A stretch of DNA of 64,000 nucleotides from Phaseolus vulgaris (Eukaryota > Streptophyta > Magnoliopsida > Fabales > Fabaceae): assembly GCF_000499845.2 (NCBI RefSeq), contig NC_023759.2:16590947-16654946 (forward strand), read 5' to 3'. Of the stretch, positions 31,150-44,217 are shown one piece after another (position 1 is the stretch's first letter; each line of letters opens with the position of its first letter). Made by a program: the position numbers and the translations under genes. Under the pieces are notes generated by a model. It did not search any database, was not told where the DNA came from, and saw only the letters and a list, made by a program, of their open reading frames with translations.

Positions 31150-31897
31150 TGATGGCATTGAGCTATTCTCTTTTGTGGTTTTTGGGTGGTTTGAGGAAGC
31201 TTAGTGGTTTGTTGATGGATCAAGGCCCTCCTAGGAGGTGTGGCTGCCTTGGAGGTGCATGAGAGTAGGGAAATTGAGGGAGGTTCGGCCAGCCCCCTTT
31301 GGTAGGTGAAAGGATTGAAGATTAAGACCTAACTCTTAGGCAAATGAGTAAAGTATGGCTCAAGTTTGGCAGCATAACAATACTCAATTTAATCTTACAA
31401 AATGAGAGCCAAGCACCTCCTTATATAGGATTGGAGGGCTGGAATTTGAAGAGCCAAATACAAATGAAATGTTAGCCAAATTACATGTAAGTGTAAGCAC
31501 ATGGAAGCACATGGAGCACATGGCACATGGGAGCACATGGCCACCTAGCCTTCACATGGCCGGCCTAGATTAATGTGGTAGGTTCTAGAAACCGTAACTA
31601 ATCTAGGTAATCCTAATTTAATCCTAATTTGCAGAATTAAACAAAGGTTCACAATGCTATGCTATTTGCACCACAAATAAAGCTATGCTACGCTTGATGG
31701 GCTTCTTGGAACAACAACTCTCTTGGTCATGGACCTTGTTGTCCTAGACACTCTTGTGGGTGCCCTTCATGCAAGGTTGATCCTAGACGCTCTTTTGGTT
31801 GCTTTTCATGCAAGGTTGGTCCTAGACGCTCTTGTGGTTGCTCTTCATACAAGGTTGGTCCTAGACGCTCTTTTGGTTGTTGGGGCCTCTTCCATCA
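31150..31897 (-). repeat. Element C 5' LTR (748 bp)
   Basis: Partner of 21413-22214. Minus-strand TATATAAG at 31427-31420. About four 36-bp repeat units at 31723-31880. Followed by the TSD-like CTAGA. Confidence 0.92.
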
Positions 31898-32619
31898 CTA
31901 GAGGTCGTTTGCATTCCGACGCTCAAGTCAGTACTAGGGCTAGGAAACACCAAACTGTATATCTATCACTGTGTGTATTAAGCGGCACAAAAGAATAGCG
32001 TACCTGGCCAAGTTTGTTACCTTACTATTTATAGGCTGAAACTAGGGTTTCCTCTTTACCCGAAATGGGCTTTTCTGATGGGGCGGGCTCAACACTATTG
32101 TTACCTTACTCTTAGGATAACCTAGCGCGTGGGGTCCCTAACTAGAGTGCAACCTCTGACGGGGTGACCACCTGGGTGCCTCCTCGTGCACCTGATCTCT
32201 AGGGTCACCCACCTCTGGGAGTGCCCTAGTTGTTCACGTGCCATGCATGCAGCTCACTCTTGGAACGTGACCCTCACGAGTCACACCTTTCTAGTGGCTC
32301 TACACTTTGTGTTACACCTGAACGTGTCATCCACTCTACATGCATTGACCCTCGTGATCTAGGCTTTTCCCTTACTGATAACTGGTGTATGGTCTGGGAT
32401 CCACCTTTCATGGCCCAGCTCTACTATTTGGGTTCCTGATGTCCGATCTCTCCACACTGTCTAGTGGCACGTCGGTACATCCTGATGACCAATGTCTGAC
32501 CACTCTTTGGCTTCTGGCGCACGTGCTTCGCGAGATGTTGGCTCACGCCGCTCGTGGGACCTGCTTACGTGGCACCAACATTACTAGCGGTCAACAACGC
32601 CCAAAGACTGGTCGGTACA
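31898..32619 (-). repeat. Element B 5' LTR, outer (5') piece
   Basis: Continues 21412 after element C and ends GTACA at 32619 (minus TGTACCGACC). Together the pieces make an ~849-bp LTR. Minus-strand TATAAATA at 32033-32026 is a likely promoter. Confidence 0.8.
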
Positions 32620-34401
32620 ACAACTATAAAAAAATTAACTTCATTTCTTCGATGACAATGACCAAGCCACCCTTCATTTGACGCTCTGATGACACCTCAA
32701 CTCATCGATGCTCATACATTGCAGGCCATCAAGTTTTCTTCCCACACGTCAGCCGTTAGTTCTAATTTATCCTCCCACTCCAACATTGAAAAAAGCTTTG
32801 ACAACAACTCATAGCTTCTTCTATACTCGTGACTTCTCCTACACTCGCGGTTTCACCTTCATCATTTTCCCTCCATGATTTCTCCCGAACCCGTTCAACA
32901 TTCAAATCCCTAATCTAATTACTTTTTTATCCTTCGCCACATATCATCGACTACTAGTCAAGAAATCATTTTCATTTTGCTCATGCATCAATGTTAATTC
33001 ATATAAAGAAGTCACCTAATGATGTGAGACTCATCCATGCATACATATTGGTGTTCATGTATCATATATCTTTGAAAAATTCAATCAAGAAATCAATTAA
33101 TGAAGAACGGTTTTTTATATGCAAAAATTGAATTTTTTTAACACAAGATGGAGAGAAATCAATTATGGAAACTTATTTCAATGAGACTGACCTCAATTCA
33201 CGATGAATAAAGAACACATAAGAATAACGTCTAACATGTAAAGAGAGGAGAAAAATAAGATAGATTTATATTGGTTCACCATACAACTTGGGCTACATCC
33301 AATTTTCTTAAACAAACTACTTAAGAGCTTTCACTAACTTAAAACTTTGTTATACACAAACCTCTCTAATACAACCAATATTCACACCTCTCCATGTACT
33401 CCAAGTACACCAATCTCTCCAAATTCTACAGTACGCCAACCTTCCCAGGCACATTAGTCTTAATCTCCGACTGAGACTAAGACATCTCAATATATAAGAA
33501 AAACACTCTTAAAGAGAGAACAATGAAAACTCATAGTATATTCTTCATAATTGAAGGATTTACAATGTTTAGCTCACAACCTAATAGACTAGACACTCTG
33601 TGTACAACAACTATGAACTGTTGAAAAACTTTTGAAACTATTTTGAAAATTGATCTTATTGCACTTATCATCCTTTTAAGCCTTTATATAGTATTTATAA
33701 ATTATGAACGTTGAAGCTCGTAAAATGTAAGTCTTTAAAACTGCACTTCATCATTTTGGTATTAGACGAGGAAACTTTAGCTAAAAATATTTCTTGCGCA
33801 TCTTGAATGGTTATATGTTAACATTGATTTTAAAAAACTTTATATACTTGTATATTTTGAATGATTAAGGTTGAATCTGTTATACTCAAAGTTTGTACAA
33901 ATTTCACAACGTAGCACCTTTTTTTTCTATTAGATGCTCTGTAAGAAATTTTTGCTTTGATATCTTCTACGTGTCTTAAGTGTTGAAATTACTTCTAGAA
34001 ACAATTTGAATGTGATTGACAATCATAATAATCAAAATTGAAATAATAGAGTTTAATCATAATCAATTGTATATGAAAACCTTCTATACCAGTTACCTAT
34101 TGGTAACATATTTCAAAAACTTTCATTCTCAGTATAAATTTAAAACATTGAAGTATATCAATCTTTATCTAAGATATAATTTTTAAAACATAACTTCAAA
34201 GTTGAATCCATCTATCTTTTTTATTTTCACAAACTTTCTTTCTTAAAAATGCATTTTTGAAAACCTTCCAAATTGGCATGACTATTAAATGTTGAGTCAT
34301 ATTAGTAACTTGAATAAGTTATATTTCATTTATAAGATATATTTCTTTTAAAACAGAATCAAGCAAGTGAAGATATTAAATTTTTGGAAGCCCAAGTTTT
34401 A
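32620..34401. other. AT-rich DNA with a decayed copia LTR-like stretch
   Basis: No gene found. 33246-33480 resembles the Sirevirus LTR around 930-1090 (GGTTCACCATACAACTTGGG versus GGTTCACTCCAAACTTGAGC, then GCTACATCCA shared), so a very old copia LTR is likely. 32620-33245 and 33500-34401 show nothing I can name. Confidence 0.45.
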
Positions 34402-34406
34402 GTTTT
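34402..34406. repeat. TSD GTTTT, left of A2
   Basis: Identical GTTTT follows the 3' LTR at 46553-46557. Confidence 0.9.
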
Positions 34407-35199
34407 TGTACCGCCCTGGTGGTCGGGTGTGATGACGTGGCATCCTGCTACAGTATAGGCGTGTTGACAAGGCGCCAGGTTGACAGTTGGGAAGGAAGTC
34501 GGGAGGCACGTGTAGTCGCCGATAGTTAAGTTGGCGTGTTCCGATCTCCAGCGTACCAGAATAGGCGATCGCCAGTTTGGGGATGAAGTCGCCAGATGTG
34601 GGCTCAGGCGACCAGGCAGTCGGAGATCGCCAGAACAAGCACATCGCCGAAGTTAAAGGAGAAGCAGATTGTGAAGGCGGCCGGCGAGACCACAGGGAAG
34701 GTGTATGAAGGCCCTACCTCGCCAGTTTCAGTAGAGATCGCACTCCTGAGTTAGCTATGCACTGGGCAGTACCATGCATAGGTAACTTAACCAAAATGAG
34801 AGTAGAAGCAGCGCCAAGTCAGTGAGCCTCCAGATCATGGCACGTGTACAGTTGGATGCAGGCCACGTGTCCAAGCCTGTAACTGCCAGGAGAGAGAAAA
34901 CCACCAGGTATATAAGAGTTCCTAACAGATTTTCTAAGGTACGCACGTTCAGTTCATACACCTTACGCTTGCGAAGTGACAGAGCTGTTTGTGAGAGAGA
35001 TTTGCACGGTTCCAGTTCTTAGTATTTGGTGATACCGCCACTGACTTGAGCGTCGGAGTGCGATCGGCCGCAGCGGCGCCGTATCGTTTCTTTGCAGGTT
35101 CTTGAGATAGATCCGGAGGAGGAACAGAGGTGAGGAGCGGCGCGCACGTCGATCCTTTGACGAGGCATTCTCCAGCGCTCCGGTCAACAGGCAGGATCA
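34407..35199 (+). repeat. A2 5' LTR (793 bp)
   Basis: TGTACCGCCC to GGATCA; CACGTG pair and TATATAAG at 34909. The primer region TCAGGCGCCCACCGTGGGAC follows. Confidence 0.96.
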
Positions 35200-35566
35200 T
35201 CAGGCGCCCACCGTGGGACCGTGTAAAACGTGCTCCCATCCACAGCGTGAGTTCGTGGAGGTTTTCGAGGTTTTCTGCGCGGTTGTGTGCTGGTGCAACC
35301 GTCGTCCTTGGTTTCTTTGAGTTTCGTTCGGTGAAGTTTGTGTTTTAAACCGTCCGTTTGGTTTTTTCGATCGGTGGATTCGAGTTCTTTCGAGTGGTTG
35401 TTTGGTTCGCGGGGAAACGGTGGTTTTTGGTGAAGCTGCGATTTTCTTCGAAGGTTCGCGGTGTTCTTGAAGTTCTTGCGCAGTTTCTTGAATCTTCTCC
35501 GATCGGTCGCTGATTCGTTCGTGGTTGAAGTGTTATTTGCTGTACTTCTGTGGTTCGCTGAAGTTA
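35200..35566 (+). other. A2 leader
   Basis: Non-coding leader like 2856-3233, diverged by small indels, opening with the same foldable GCCCACCGTGGG. Confidence 0.5.
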
Positions 35567-38500
35567 ATGAGAAAGATGAGAAGCAATCGTTCAAGTCCCG
35601 TGGCTCCCGTCGCGGCTGAAGGCGACGCCGCCATGACCATGGCGCAGATGGCAGAAATGATGCGCTCATTGCAGGCCACTGTAGAAGCCTCGCGCGTCGA
35701 GCAGGCGAGGATACATGAAGACCTGGTCGCCTCTCGCGCCAGGAACGAGGAGCTCAGCAAGGTAGCTGAAGAGCTACGTCGAGCTCTTCAGGAGCAACAG
35801 GGTCGTTCTTCAGCTGAAGAGGTGGCACCGTCGACGCCGCCTCGTGTGTTCCCAATGCCTTTCACTCAGGCGATTACCGACACGCCAATTCCCACGAGCG
35901 TGGTTCCGGTTAAAGCTGTGTTTACCGGCGTGGAGGATCCAGAGGCTCATCTGACCACGTTCCACACGCAGATGATGCTGTCGGGAGGGTCGGATGCCGT
36001 CTACTGTAAGATGTTTGTGAGCACGCTCCAGGGAACGGCGATGGAGTGGTTTGTGAGCTTGCCCAACGGCCACATAACTAACTTTCAACAATTCTCGAAA
36101 ATCTTTGTCGAGCAGTATATTGTGAACAAGGCACCGCCCAGGGTGTCCTATGACCTGTTTGATATAAGGCAGTACCATGGGGAGTCCCTCAGAGACTACC
36201 TCAATCGCTTCGGAGCGCAGATGGTCAGATCGCCGGCCAAGGATGAAGAAATGCTAGTTTATGCCTTCAAGAAGGGCGTGCAGCCCGGGCCATTCTGCGA
36301 AGCCTTGATCAGGGCTCATCCAGCGACGTTTGCTGAAGTCAAGCGACTTGCGGTGGCTCACATCGCCGACGAGAGTGAGGTCGCCGAGAAGAGAGGCAGT
36401 GTGGCTCCCGTTAGGCCACGCGCCCAGACCAGGATCCAGCCACAGAGGGTGCTGGAAACGGCAGCGGCGGCCAGAAAGGATCAAAGGACTCGCTATCCTT
36501 ACGATAGGAGAAACAAGGGAAGAAGCCAAGCGCGCCAACCGCCAGCACGCCAACAACCAGCATGCCGGGAATACAATCGCCCACCTAAGCACAAATTCGT
36601 CATGGGACTAGCGGACCTGATCGCTATCCCTAACATATCTGCTAGGTTGAAGGCGCCCGAGAAGGTGGGCGACAAGGTGCTAGGGTCGAAGCCGGACGTC
36701 TGGTGCGAGTTTCACCAGTGCTCTGGCCACAACCTGGACTCGTGTTTGTCTTTAGGATACCAGCTCGACGATCTGGTCAAGAGCGGGTTCCTAAACGACT
36801 ATCTGCTGGACAGAAGGACCGGAGGGGCATCGAGTTCCCAGCCGGCAGGTGGAGAAGCCCAGCAACATGAGATGCCTATCCATGGGGAGATCCACACCAT
36901 TGCAGGGGGTTTCTCAGGTGGTGGATGCACCGCGTCGCAGAGGAAAAAGTACGCGCGATCGGTGATGTCAGTAGACATGTTTGAAGATCACTCGCCCGAA
37001 GTGGACATTACGTTCACCAAGCAGGATCTTCGGGACGTTGTGCCTCATGACAACGATCCCATTGTTATTTCGTTGATCACGGCGGGGAGGAAGGTCCACC
37101 GAGTTCTGGTGGACCAAGGAAGTTCGGCAGACGTGATGTTCTGGCCGACTTTCACGCAGTTGGAATTGCCCCTTGACCAGCTAAGGCCCAATGGAGGGTG
37201 CTTGTATGGTTCGCTGGCGACCAGGTGGAGGTCAGGGGGTACATCGAGCTGAGAACCACGTTTACCGATGAGGCTGGGTCGAGGACGGAGAAAATCAAGT
37301 ACCTCATCGTAAACGCCCCTTCAGCATATAACATCCTGCTGGGAAGGCCCACTCTCAACAGGATAGGCGCAATTCCATCGACTCGGCATATGAAGGTGAA
37401 GCTGCCGTCCATGGAAGGGGTGGTGATCACGATAAAGTCTGATCAGAAGGAAGCGAAAAAGTGCTATGAAAATAGCCTGAAAAATAAAAGATCAGTTAGC
37501 TATGTTACAACCACCCCACCTCCCGGTGTGAAGCCCAGACCGCCGGTGATGGAGGAGGCCGCCGGAAGGGACGTAGAGATGGTAGATGCTGAGCTGGGGG
37601 AGAGGAATGCTGGCATGGAGGAAGAAGAGGCGCGGAATCGCCCGGAGGAAGCAAGGGAGCTGGGAATCGCCAAGGCGGTGGCCGCCAGAGAATCCAGGCC
37701 CAAACCCGTCGAGCAGTGGCTCGAGAAGGAGATCGGGGGGAAGGTTTTCAAGCTCGGAAGATCTCTGGAGGTCGATCTCCAGGACCAGATCGCCAAGGTG
37801 ATTGAACGGCATCTGGACGCGTTTGCCTGGTCCGCTTCGGACATGCCCGGAATCGACCCCGACTTCTTGTGCCATCATCTGGCGATGGACAACATGGTGA
37901 GACCGGTGCGGCAAAGAAGGAGGAAATTTAATGAAGAAAGGAGGCAGGCGATCAAGGATGAGACCCAGAAACTCCTCGCTGCAGGCCACATCAGGGAAGT
38001 CCAGTACCCTGAGTGGTTGGCAAATGTCGTGCTGGTGAAGAAGAGCAACGGGAAATGGCGCATGTGCGTCGATTTCACCGATCTGAATAAGGCTTGCCCA
38101 AAGGATTCGTATCCTTTACCAAGCATTGATGCCCTGGTTGATAGTGCTGCGGGGTGCAAGTTGCTGAGTTTCCTGGATGCCTTCTCGGGCTACAATCAGA
38201 TCAAGATGCATCCCCTGGATGAAGAAAAAACAGCCTTCATGACGGAGAGGTCGTGCTACTGCTATAAGGTGATGCCGTTCGGGTTGAAGAACGCGGGGGC
38301 CACGTACCAGAGGCTGATGGATCGAGTACTTGCACCGATGCTGGGAAGGAACGTGCAAGCCTACGTTGATGACATGGTCGTGACCTCGCAGGAGAAGAGC
38401 AGGCACGTAGCAGACTTGGAAGAGTTGTTCACGACGATCGCCAAATTTAAGTTGAAGCTAAACCCGGAGAAGTGCATTTTCGGCGTGGAGGCTGGGAAGT

Positions 38501-41019
38501 TCTTGGGTTTTCTTTTAACTGAAAGAGGAATAGAGGCCAACCCGGACAAGTGTGCCGCCATCTTGGCGATGAGAAGCCCGACTACAGTGAAAGAAGTCCA
38601 GCAGCTAACGGGTCGGATGGCGGCCCTATCCCGCTTCGTGTCAGCGAGCGGAGAAAAGGGACATCCCTATTTCCAGTGTCTGCGGCGCAATAACAGGTTC
38701 GTTTGGACGAAAGAGTGCGAGGAAGCTTTCGTCGAGCTGAAGAAATATTTGGCGAGCCCGCCGATTCTGTGCAAACCACTGGCGGTAATCCCTCTCAGGT
38801 TGTATTTCGCTGTGACTGAGAGGGCGGTGAGTGCGGTGCTCGCCCAGGACCAGGATCAGGCTCAGAAGCCTATTTATTTCATGAGTAAAGTGTTGCAGGG
38901 CCCGGAAACGAGATATCAGGCCCTGGAGAAGGCTGCATTGGCTGTGGTGTTTTCGGCGAGGAGGTTGCGCCACTACTTCCACAGTTTCACCATACTGGTG
39001 ATGACTGACCTGCCCATCCAGAAGGTCTTGAAGAAACCTGACGTCGCAGGAAGAATGGTGAAGTGGGCAGTCGAATTGTCAGAATTTGACATTAAATATG
39101 AGCCCCGAGGCCCGATCAAGGGACAAGTCTTCGCTGATTTCATAGTTGAGCTCTCTTCAGAGGCGACGCGGGTTGAAGGAGACGATTTCCGTTGGGTACT
39201 CTCGGTGGATGGATCGTCAAACCAGCAGGGTAGCGGTGCTGGAGTCATATTGGAAGGACCCAACGGCGTGCTGATCGAACAATCGTTGAGATTCGCCTTC
39301 AAAGCCAGCAACAATCAAGCAGAGTATGAGGCGCTGATCGCCGGGATTCTGCTGGCTAAGGAAATGGGAGCCAGAGTGCTGATGGCTAAGAGTGACTCGC
39401 TGCTAGTCACAGGGCAAGTAACAGGCGAGTTCCAGGCTAAAGATCCACAAATGGCGGCTTACTTGGCGTATGTGCAGGAATTGAAGAGTTCCTTTGCCTC
39501 TTTTGAAGTGGTGCATGTGCCCCGAGAACAGAATGCCCGAGCTGACTTGCTTGCTAAGCTCGCCAGCTCAGGCAAGGGGGGTAGGCAGAGGAAAGTGATC
39601 CAAGAAACACTGAAGACGCCGAGGGCATTCGTAGCAGATCACCTGGTCCTTCAGATAAGCAAGTCGACGGAGAAGGCAGCGAGAAGCCATAAGTCTTTGA
39701 CGCAAGAAACTCTGAGATAGCCGAGGGTCAGAGCTTGTCGAGGAGAGAAGGTGGACGTGATGCAGGTCTGCGCCACCCATGAGCCAGACACGTGGATAAC
39801 ACAGTACAAGCGATGCCTGGCGGATGGCCTCCTCCCGTTAGATCCAACAGAAGCTAGGAAGGTAAAGAAGAATTCCAGCAAGTATACACTGATTGATGGC
39901 GATCTGTATAGGTTTGGGTTCACTCACCCACTCCTGGAATGTATACACGGCGAGAAGTGCACGAGAATTATGGCAGAGCTCCACGAAGGAATATGTGGAA
40001 GTCACGTCGGGGGTCGAGCTCTGGCCGCCAGGACTCTCCGTGCAGGCTACTATTGGCCATCCATGAGAGAAGATTGCAAGAAGTATGCCCAGTGCTGCAA
40101 GCAATGCCAGCAGCACGCCGATTGGCACAAGGCGCCTCCCGAGAAGTTGAAGTCGATCTATAGCCCTTGGCCGTTTCATACTTGGGGAATCGACATCCTG
40201 GGACCTTTTCCACTGGCGATCAGGCAGATGAAGTACTTGGTGGTGGCGATTGAGTATTTCACCAAGTGGATTGAAGCAGAACCAGTGGCCCAGATCACCG
40301 CGCACAAGATCGAAGGCTTTGTATGGAAGAATATTGTGTGCCGGTTTGGAGTGCCTAAGCGCCTGGTATCAGATAATGGGACTCAGTTTGCGAGCCACCT
40401 GTTGAAGAAGCTTTGTGAAGGGGTTGGAATTCAGCAAGTGTTTGCATCCGTCGAGCACCCTCAGACGAATGGCCAGGTGGAATCAGCCAATCGGGTGTTG
40501 CTGAGAGGTTTGAAGAGAAGGCTCGAGAAAGCCAAGGGAAGTTGGGCTGAGGAGGTAGCCCGTATAGTTTGGGCGTACCACACCACCGAGCAGTCAGGAA
40601 CCCATGAGACCCCGTTTAGCTTGGTCTATGGGTGTGATGCCATGATTCCAGTCGAGATTCAGGAGAGCTCGCCGAGATTCCAGAACTTTGTAGAGGAAGA
40701 CTCGAATGAAGAGAGAAGGCTGAACCTGGATCTGCTGGACGAAGTCAGGGAGGAGGCAAGGCTGAAGGCTGAGGCGGTGAAGAGAAGGGTCGAGCGAAGG
40801 TACAACTCGAAGGTGATGCCAAGGCAGTTTAGAGAAGGCAATCTGGTGATGAGGAAGGCCCACCAGTACGAGATGGAGAATAAGCTATCACCCAAGTGGA
40901 CTGGACCGTTCAGAATAACCGAGGCACTCGGGAACGGAGCCTATCGCTTGGAGACGCTGGAAGGGGGGGCGATCCCTCGTACCTGGAACGCCACACACCT
41001 GAAGTTGTACTATAGCTAA
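35567..41019 (+). pseudogene. A2 gag-pol polyprotein, two breaks
   Basis: ATG at 35567 (MRKMRSNRSS). Gag, zinc knuckle (WCEFHQCSGHNLDSC) and the start of protease are open to about 37205, where a 1-bp loss in TATGGTTCGC shifts the frame (A1 and A3 have one more G). The correct frame resumes as 37198-39720 with the rest of protease, RT (YVDDMVV intact, with NAGATYQRLMD present), RNase H and second RNase H. A TAG at 39718-39720 stops it where A1 and A3 have TCG. Integrase is then open in the same frame to the stop at 41019 (DNGTQF, then HPQTNGQVES). Non-functional as it stands. Confidence 0.93.
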
Positions 41020-41254
41020 GAGCTTTGTAAGTAAAGACGAACACAAGTGTTATATTGCAATGTCTCTGTTAAAACAGTTTCAAGGGGGCACTCTTTTTTC
41101 CCTAAGGAGGGTTTTTAATGAGGCCACCCAATAAAAGAAGAGTTTTCGAAGTATAAGGTGTTTTCAGATTGCATATGTGTTATTCCCAAAAGTTTCGAAG
41201 AAAGACCCTGTCATTCGTACATGATTCAAGGCACGAAAAGATATGTCGCGTGTT

Positions 41255-41965
41255 TTCTAAAGTTTTAAGGTCCTCATCGTTTTTCGACGGTTAGAGGCAC
41301 CAGCTAAGTTTTTAAAGTCCTCATCGTTTTTCGGCGATTAGAGGCACCAGTTAAGTTTTTTAAGTCCTCATCGTTTATCGGCGATCGGAGGCACCAGATC
41401 AAAGACCTCCTCGCCGTTGAGCGAGTGTAGGCGAGAAAGAGAAAAAGTCCTCCGTGTTTCTGGGAGCGAGAAGATGTAACTCCCGGGGCAACGTAGAGGC
41501 AAGTTAAAGACCTCCTCGCCGTTGTGCGGGCGCAGGCGAGAAAGGTCCTCAGTGCATCCAGGGGGAGGAGATGTACGCCCTGGGCAAGTTGAGGCACCGG
41601 ATAAAGTCCTTATCGCCGTTGTGCGAACTAAGGCCCATCAAAGACCTCCTCGCCGTCGAGCGAGTGCAGGCATGGGAAAGAAAAGGTCCTCAGTGCATCC
41701 AGGGGGGAGGAGATGTACACCCTGGGCAAGTTGAGGCACCAGACAAAGTCCTTCTCGCCGTTGAGCGAGTTAAGGCCATTTAAAGACCTTCTCGCCGATG
41801 AGCGAGTTCAGGCGAGTAAAAAGTCCTTCTCGCCGATAAGCGAGTTCAGGCGAGTAAAAAGACCTTCTCGCCGATGAGTGAGTTCAGGCGAGTTAAAGAC
41901 CTTCTCGCTTACATGCGAGCGTAGGCAAGATAAAATCCTTCTCGTCTTGAACGAGTTCAGGTATG
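41255..41965 (+). repeat. A2 hairpin minisatellite array (classes I-III)
   Basis: About 3 class I units (41265-41398), a mixed zone with class II and CCTCGCCGTTGAGCGAG-type units (41399-41760), and about 5 class III units (41760-41965). Same unit types as A1 but different counts and order. Confidence 0.9.
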
Positions 41966-42503
41966 GCGAAGAGGGTGGAAGAAGCTTGAAAGGTGGCTAA
42001 GGTAGGTTCGAAGAGAACGCCTAGTCAGCCGGTCTTTTGCTCTGAAGTTCAAGGGGGCAAAGGAAGATCCCAAAGGGCGTTTCTACCCCAGATAAAGAAA
42101 CGATTGCCAAAGCATGAGGCTGGGAAAAGTTGGTGTTGCCAAGAGGTCTTGGCGATCGGGAAAAGATTGAAAGACTTGTTTGATAAAGCAGGACGAGCGG
42201 GACGTTGTTTGAACCAATGATTGAGTTACAGTTCGTTGCTTGGAAGGTATTCTTATGATAAGGTTAGTGCCTCAAGAGTACAAGTTGTTTAAGGTGATTT
42301 TTGCTTAAGTTTGAATCAGCTCAAAGAAGTTACGCCAAAGGTCATGTTTGCAAAATCGCTAAGTTAAACGTAGCAGAGTTAGGCATACAAAGAAAGTAAA
42401 GCGCTCAAGAGAAGTCAGAAGACATATCCAAATGTCGTTATTGAAATAAGTAGCTGTTCAAAATACATGTGCAAGAGTTTTTACAAGGTAAATACAAGTG
42501 AAT
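41966..42503 (+). other. A2 spacer between array and antisense gene
   Basis: Shares blocks with 9791-10389 (GGTAGGTTCGAAGAGAACGC). No gene seen. Confidence 0.45.
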
Positions 42504-44038
42504 TCATAAAGAAGCAGATGGGGTAGAATTGGTTGAGCCTTCGGCGGGAACGACCTTCCCATCTACTACTTCGTTGTCTAACGACACCATGCTAAGGTCA
42601 AGATCAGGGAAGAGGCATGCAAACTGTTCTCGAGCGGCATCAAACCCAGCAACCAGAATCTGAGCAGAGCTTAGCTTAAGTTCTTCAATTTGATTTTGAA
42701 ATTCTTCGATTTGCTGTTGAAATCCTTCAACCTGCTGCTTAAGCTCCTTGTTCTGCTGCTCCAGCTCTTCGACCTGTTTTTGGAGTTGTTTGTTGGTCTC
42801 TTGAGCTTGAAGAAGGTCGTCAGCCAACTTCTTAGATTCTGTTTGAGCCTGGGCCAGCTCGGCAACCATCTTCACCTTCTCTTTGTTTGCCTCGGAGAGA
42901 TCAGCCATGGCGTCGTCTCTTGCTTTCTCTACTTGCCCAAGTAGCTTCTCGCGGTCGATCGACCTTTGCTCCAGCTTCTGTACCTTATCGGCATTGGCTT
43001 GAATTTGAGCCTCCAGGTCGCTCGCCTTGGTGCGTAGAGGCACGATTCTGCTTTCAAGTTCGACTTTTTCTTGGGCAAGTTCATGGACTTTGCGGCGAAG
43101 GTCAACAGCTTCCTTGCGCGCAAGCCTAAGCTCGGTGTTTAGGGCATCCTCCACTCGAGAATGTTCCATTTCCGCGAGCGTTAGGCTGAATGACACCTTC
43201 TCCATCTCGACCTTCATTGTGCTGTTCTCGGTCTTGAGGTTGTAGATATCATCCTGTAGCCGCCTGGTGGAGCTCTCCACAGCTCTCGTTATGATTGATG
43301 GGATGTCCTCTGCAATGGTTTTGAGTTTAGCAGTCAGAGGTTCCCACATCCTCGTGACCTCGAGGGAAAGATTTGCAGCTTGGAGAGGCGCCAGGGGGGC
43401 TTGTTGAGGGTTCTCGTCGCTGCCTTCCTTAGCAATATTTTCGGTGTTTGCTTCTTGGCGCGGCGACGCAATCGGGGACTCGGTGATTAGGATTGGAGAG
43501 GTGTGAGCGACCTCATCCCCGATTGGAACGATTCCTGCAGCTGAGGTGTTGGAAGGAGGGCCCCCCCCTGCTGATATATGCGGTGTAGAGGCGCTCGGGG
43601 GGTCCTCTAAGAAGTTTGGCTCTTGGGCCTCAGTTGCAGGTGGCGCAGTGGCCAATGGGACTGCTTGGACTGGTGGTGAAGGGGCTTGTGGTGCTGGTGG
43701 TGAAGGAGGAGGAGCGGGTGTTGATGGTGGTGTTGAAGCTGGAAGAGGGGGCGGGGCAGGTGGGGAAGATGGTGCCACCCTCTTCCTTTTCGTGACAAGG
43801 CCGTCCTCTGTGACCTCGTCGTCCTCTTCCTCATCCTCTTGGACAACTTGGGGGGCTTTCCGCTTTGGCCTCTTAAGGACCAGTTTCTTTCGTTGAGTGG
43901 GCGCCTTAGGCGGTGATCGCCCCTGGATGATGGCCTTCTCGACCGCCGAGTTGGGAACCGTCTGGGAGCCGGTCGCCAACCCGTGGTTGCGGGCGAGCGC
44001 CTTTAGATCGGCGAGCATATTCTTACCCAACATGGTAT
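42504..44038 (-). CDS. A2 antisense gene, exon 2 (intact coiled-coil protein)
   Basis: Begins after the acceptor CGCAG at 44043-44039 and runs open to the stop at 42504. Read with exon 1 across the phase-1 intron it continues as DTMLGKNMLADLKALARNHG. In order: basic KKLVLKRPKRKAP, acidic EDEEEDDEV, Pro/Ala-rich ~100 residues, then a long coiled coil ending in repeated Q/E heptads (LKQQVEGFQQQIEEFQNQIE), then LFPDLDLSMVSLDNEVVDGK. The unspliced open frame extends upstream into the intron (to 44189), which should not be mistaken for the true start. Cell location and function unknown; resembles no envelope protein. Confidence 0.78.
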
Positions 44039-44217
44039 CTGCGTAAAATGAAAGTGCATAAGTTAGCTTAAAGGAGAATGGAGTAAGTGTACAAGGCAAT
44101 GAAACAGCAAAAGCAGGCATATGCAGAAAAGATAAAACCAAAGTCTTGTGTGTGTCGCACAACACGCCCAGAAACAATATCAGAAGCAATGTGAAGACAA
44201 GGGTATAGCGTCCTAAC
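44039..44217 (-). other. Intron of the A2 antisense gene (179 bp)
   Basis: Donor AATAG|GTTAGG, acceptor CGCAG|AT, same positions relative to the coding sequence as in A1 and A3. Confidence 0.75.

Larger units (their letters stand above)
21413..31897 (-). mobile_element. Ty3/gypsy element C with nested or rearranged D pol
   Basis: LTRs at 21413-22214 (3') and 31150-31897 (5') with TG/CA ends; flanks TTAGA (21408-21412) and CTAGA (31898-31902) form a TSD with one mismatch. Primer site TGGTATCATGAGC (tRNA-Met type) lies at 31147-31130. Its own gag (24699-23880) and a pol remnant without RT (23688-22385) lie next to the 3' LTR. A second, longer pol (30152-26537, called D) sits upstream of gag, so it is foreign or rearranged material. 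Unlike the Tat elements this family has a standard tRNA-Met primer site. Confidence 0.8.
1..32619 (-). mobile_element. Ty3/gypsy Tat-lineage element B, 5' part, heavily interrupted
   Basis: This is the outermost element of the nest. Its 5' LTR is on the right (21286-21412 plus 31898-32619), then a priming region, then gag reading leftwards (21216-20678 and 669-1). The remainder lies left of the window. The two gag pieces join in the right order across the copia element and the solo LTR, and the two LTR pieces join across element C, so all three are later insertions. The LTR starts TGTACCGACC, close to the TGTACCGCCC of family A, and the gag resembles that of A, so B is a diverged Tat relative. 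The far TSD cannot be checked. Confidence 0.85.

Noticed and set aside
32230..32681. Short open frames to the right of element C
   Set aside because: They lie in the element B LTR and have no domain or conservation.
33246..34380. Complete copia solo LTR
   Set aside because: Only a short stretch resembles the Sirevirus LTR; no TG/CA termini or TSD could be fixed, so it is reported only as a low-confidence relic.
42504..44189. Envelope-like third gene of a retrovirus-type element
   Set aside because: It is on the strand opposite to gag-pol, has no signal peptide or membrane segment, and is a spliced exon with a coiled coil. The hydrophobic-looking start of the unspliced frame is intron.
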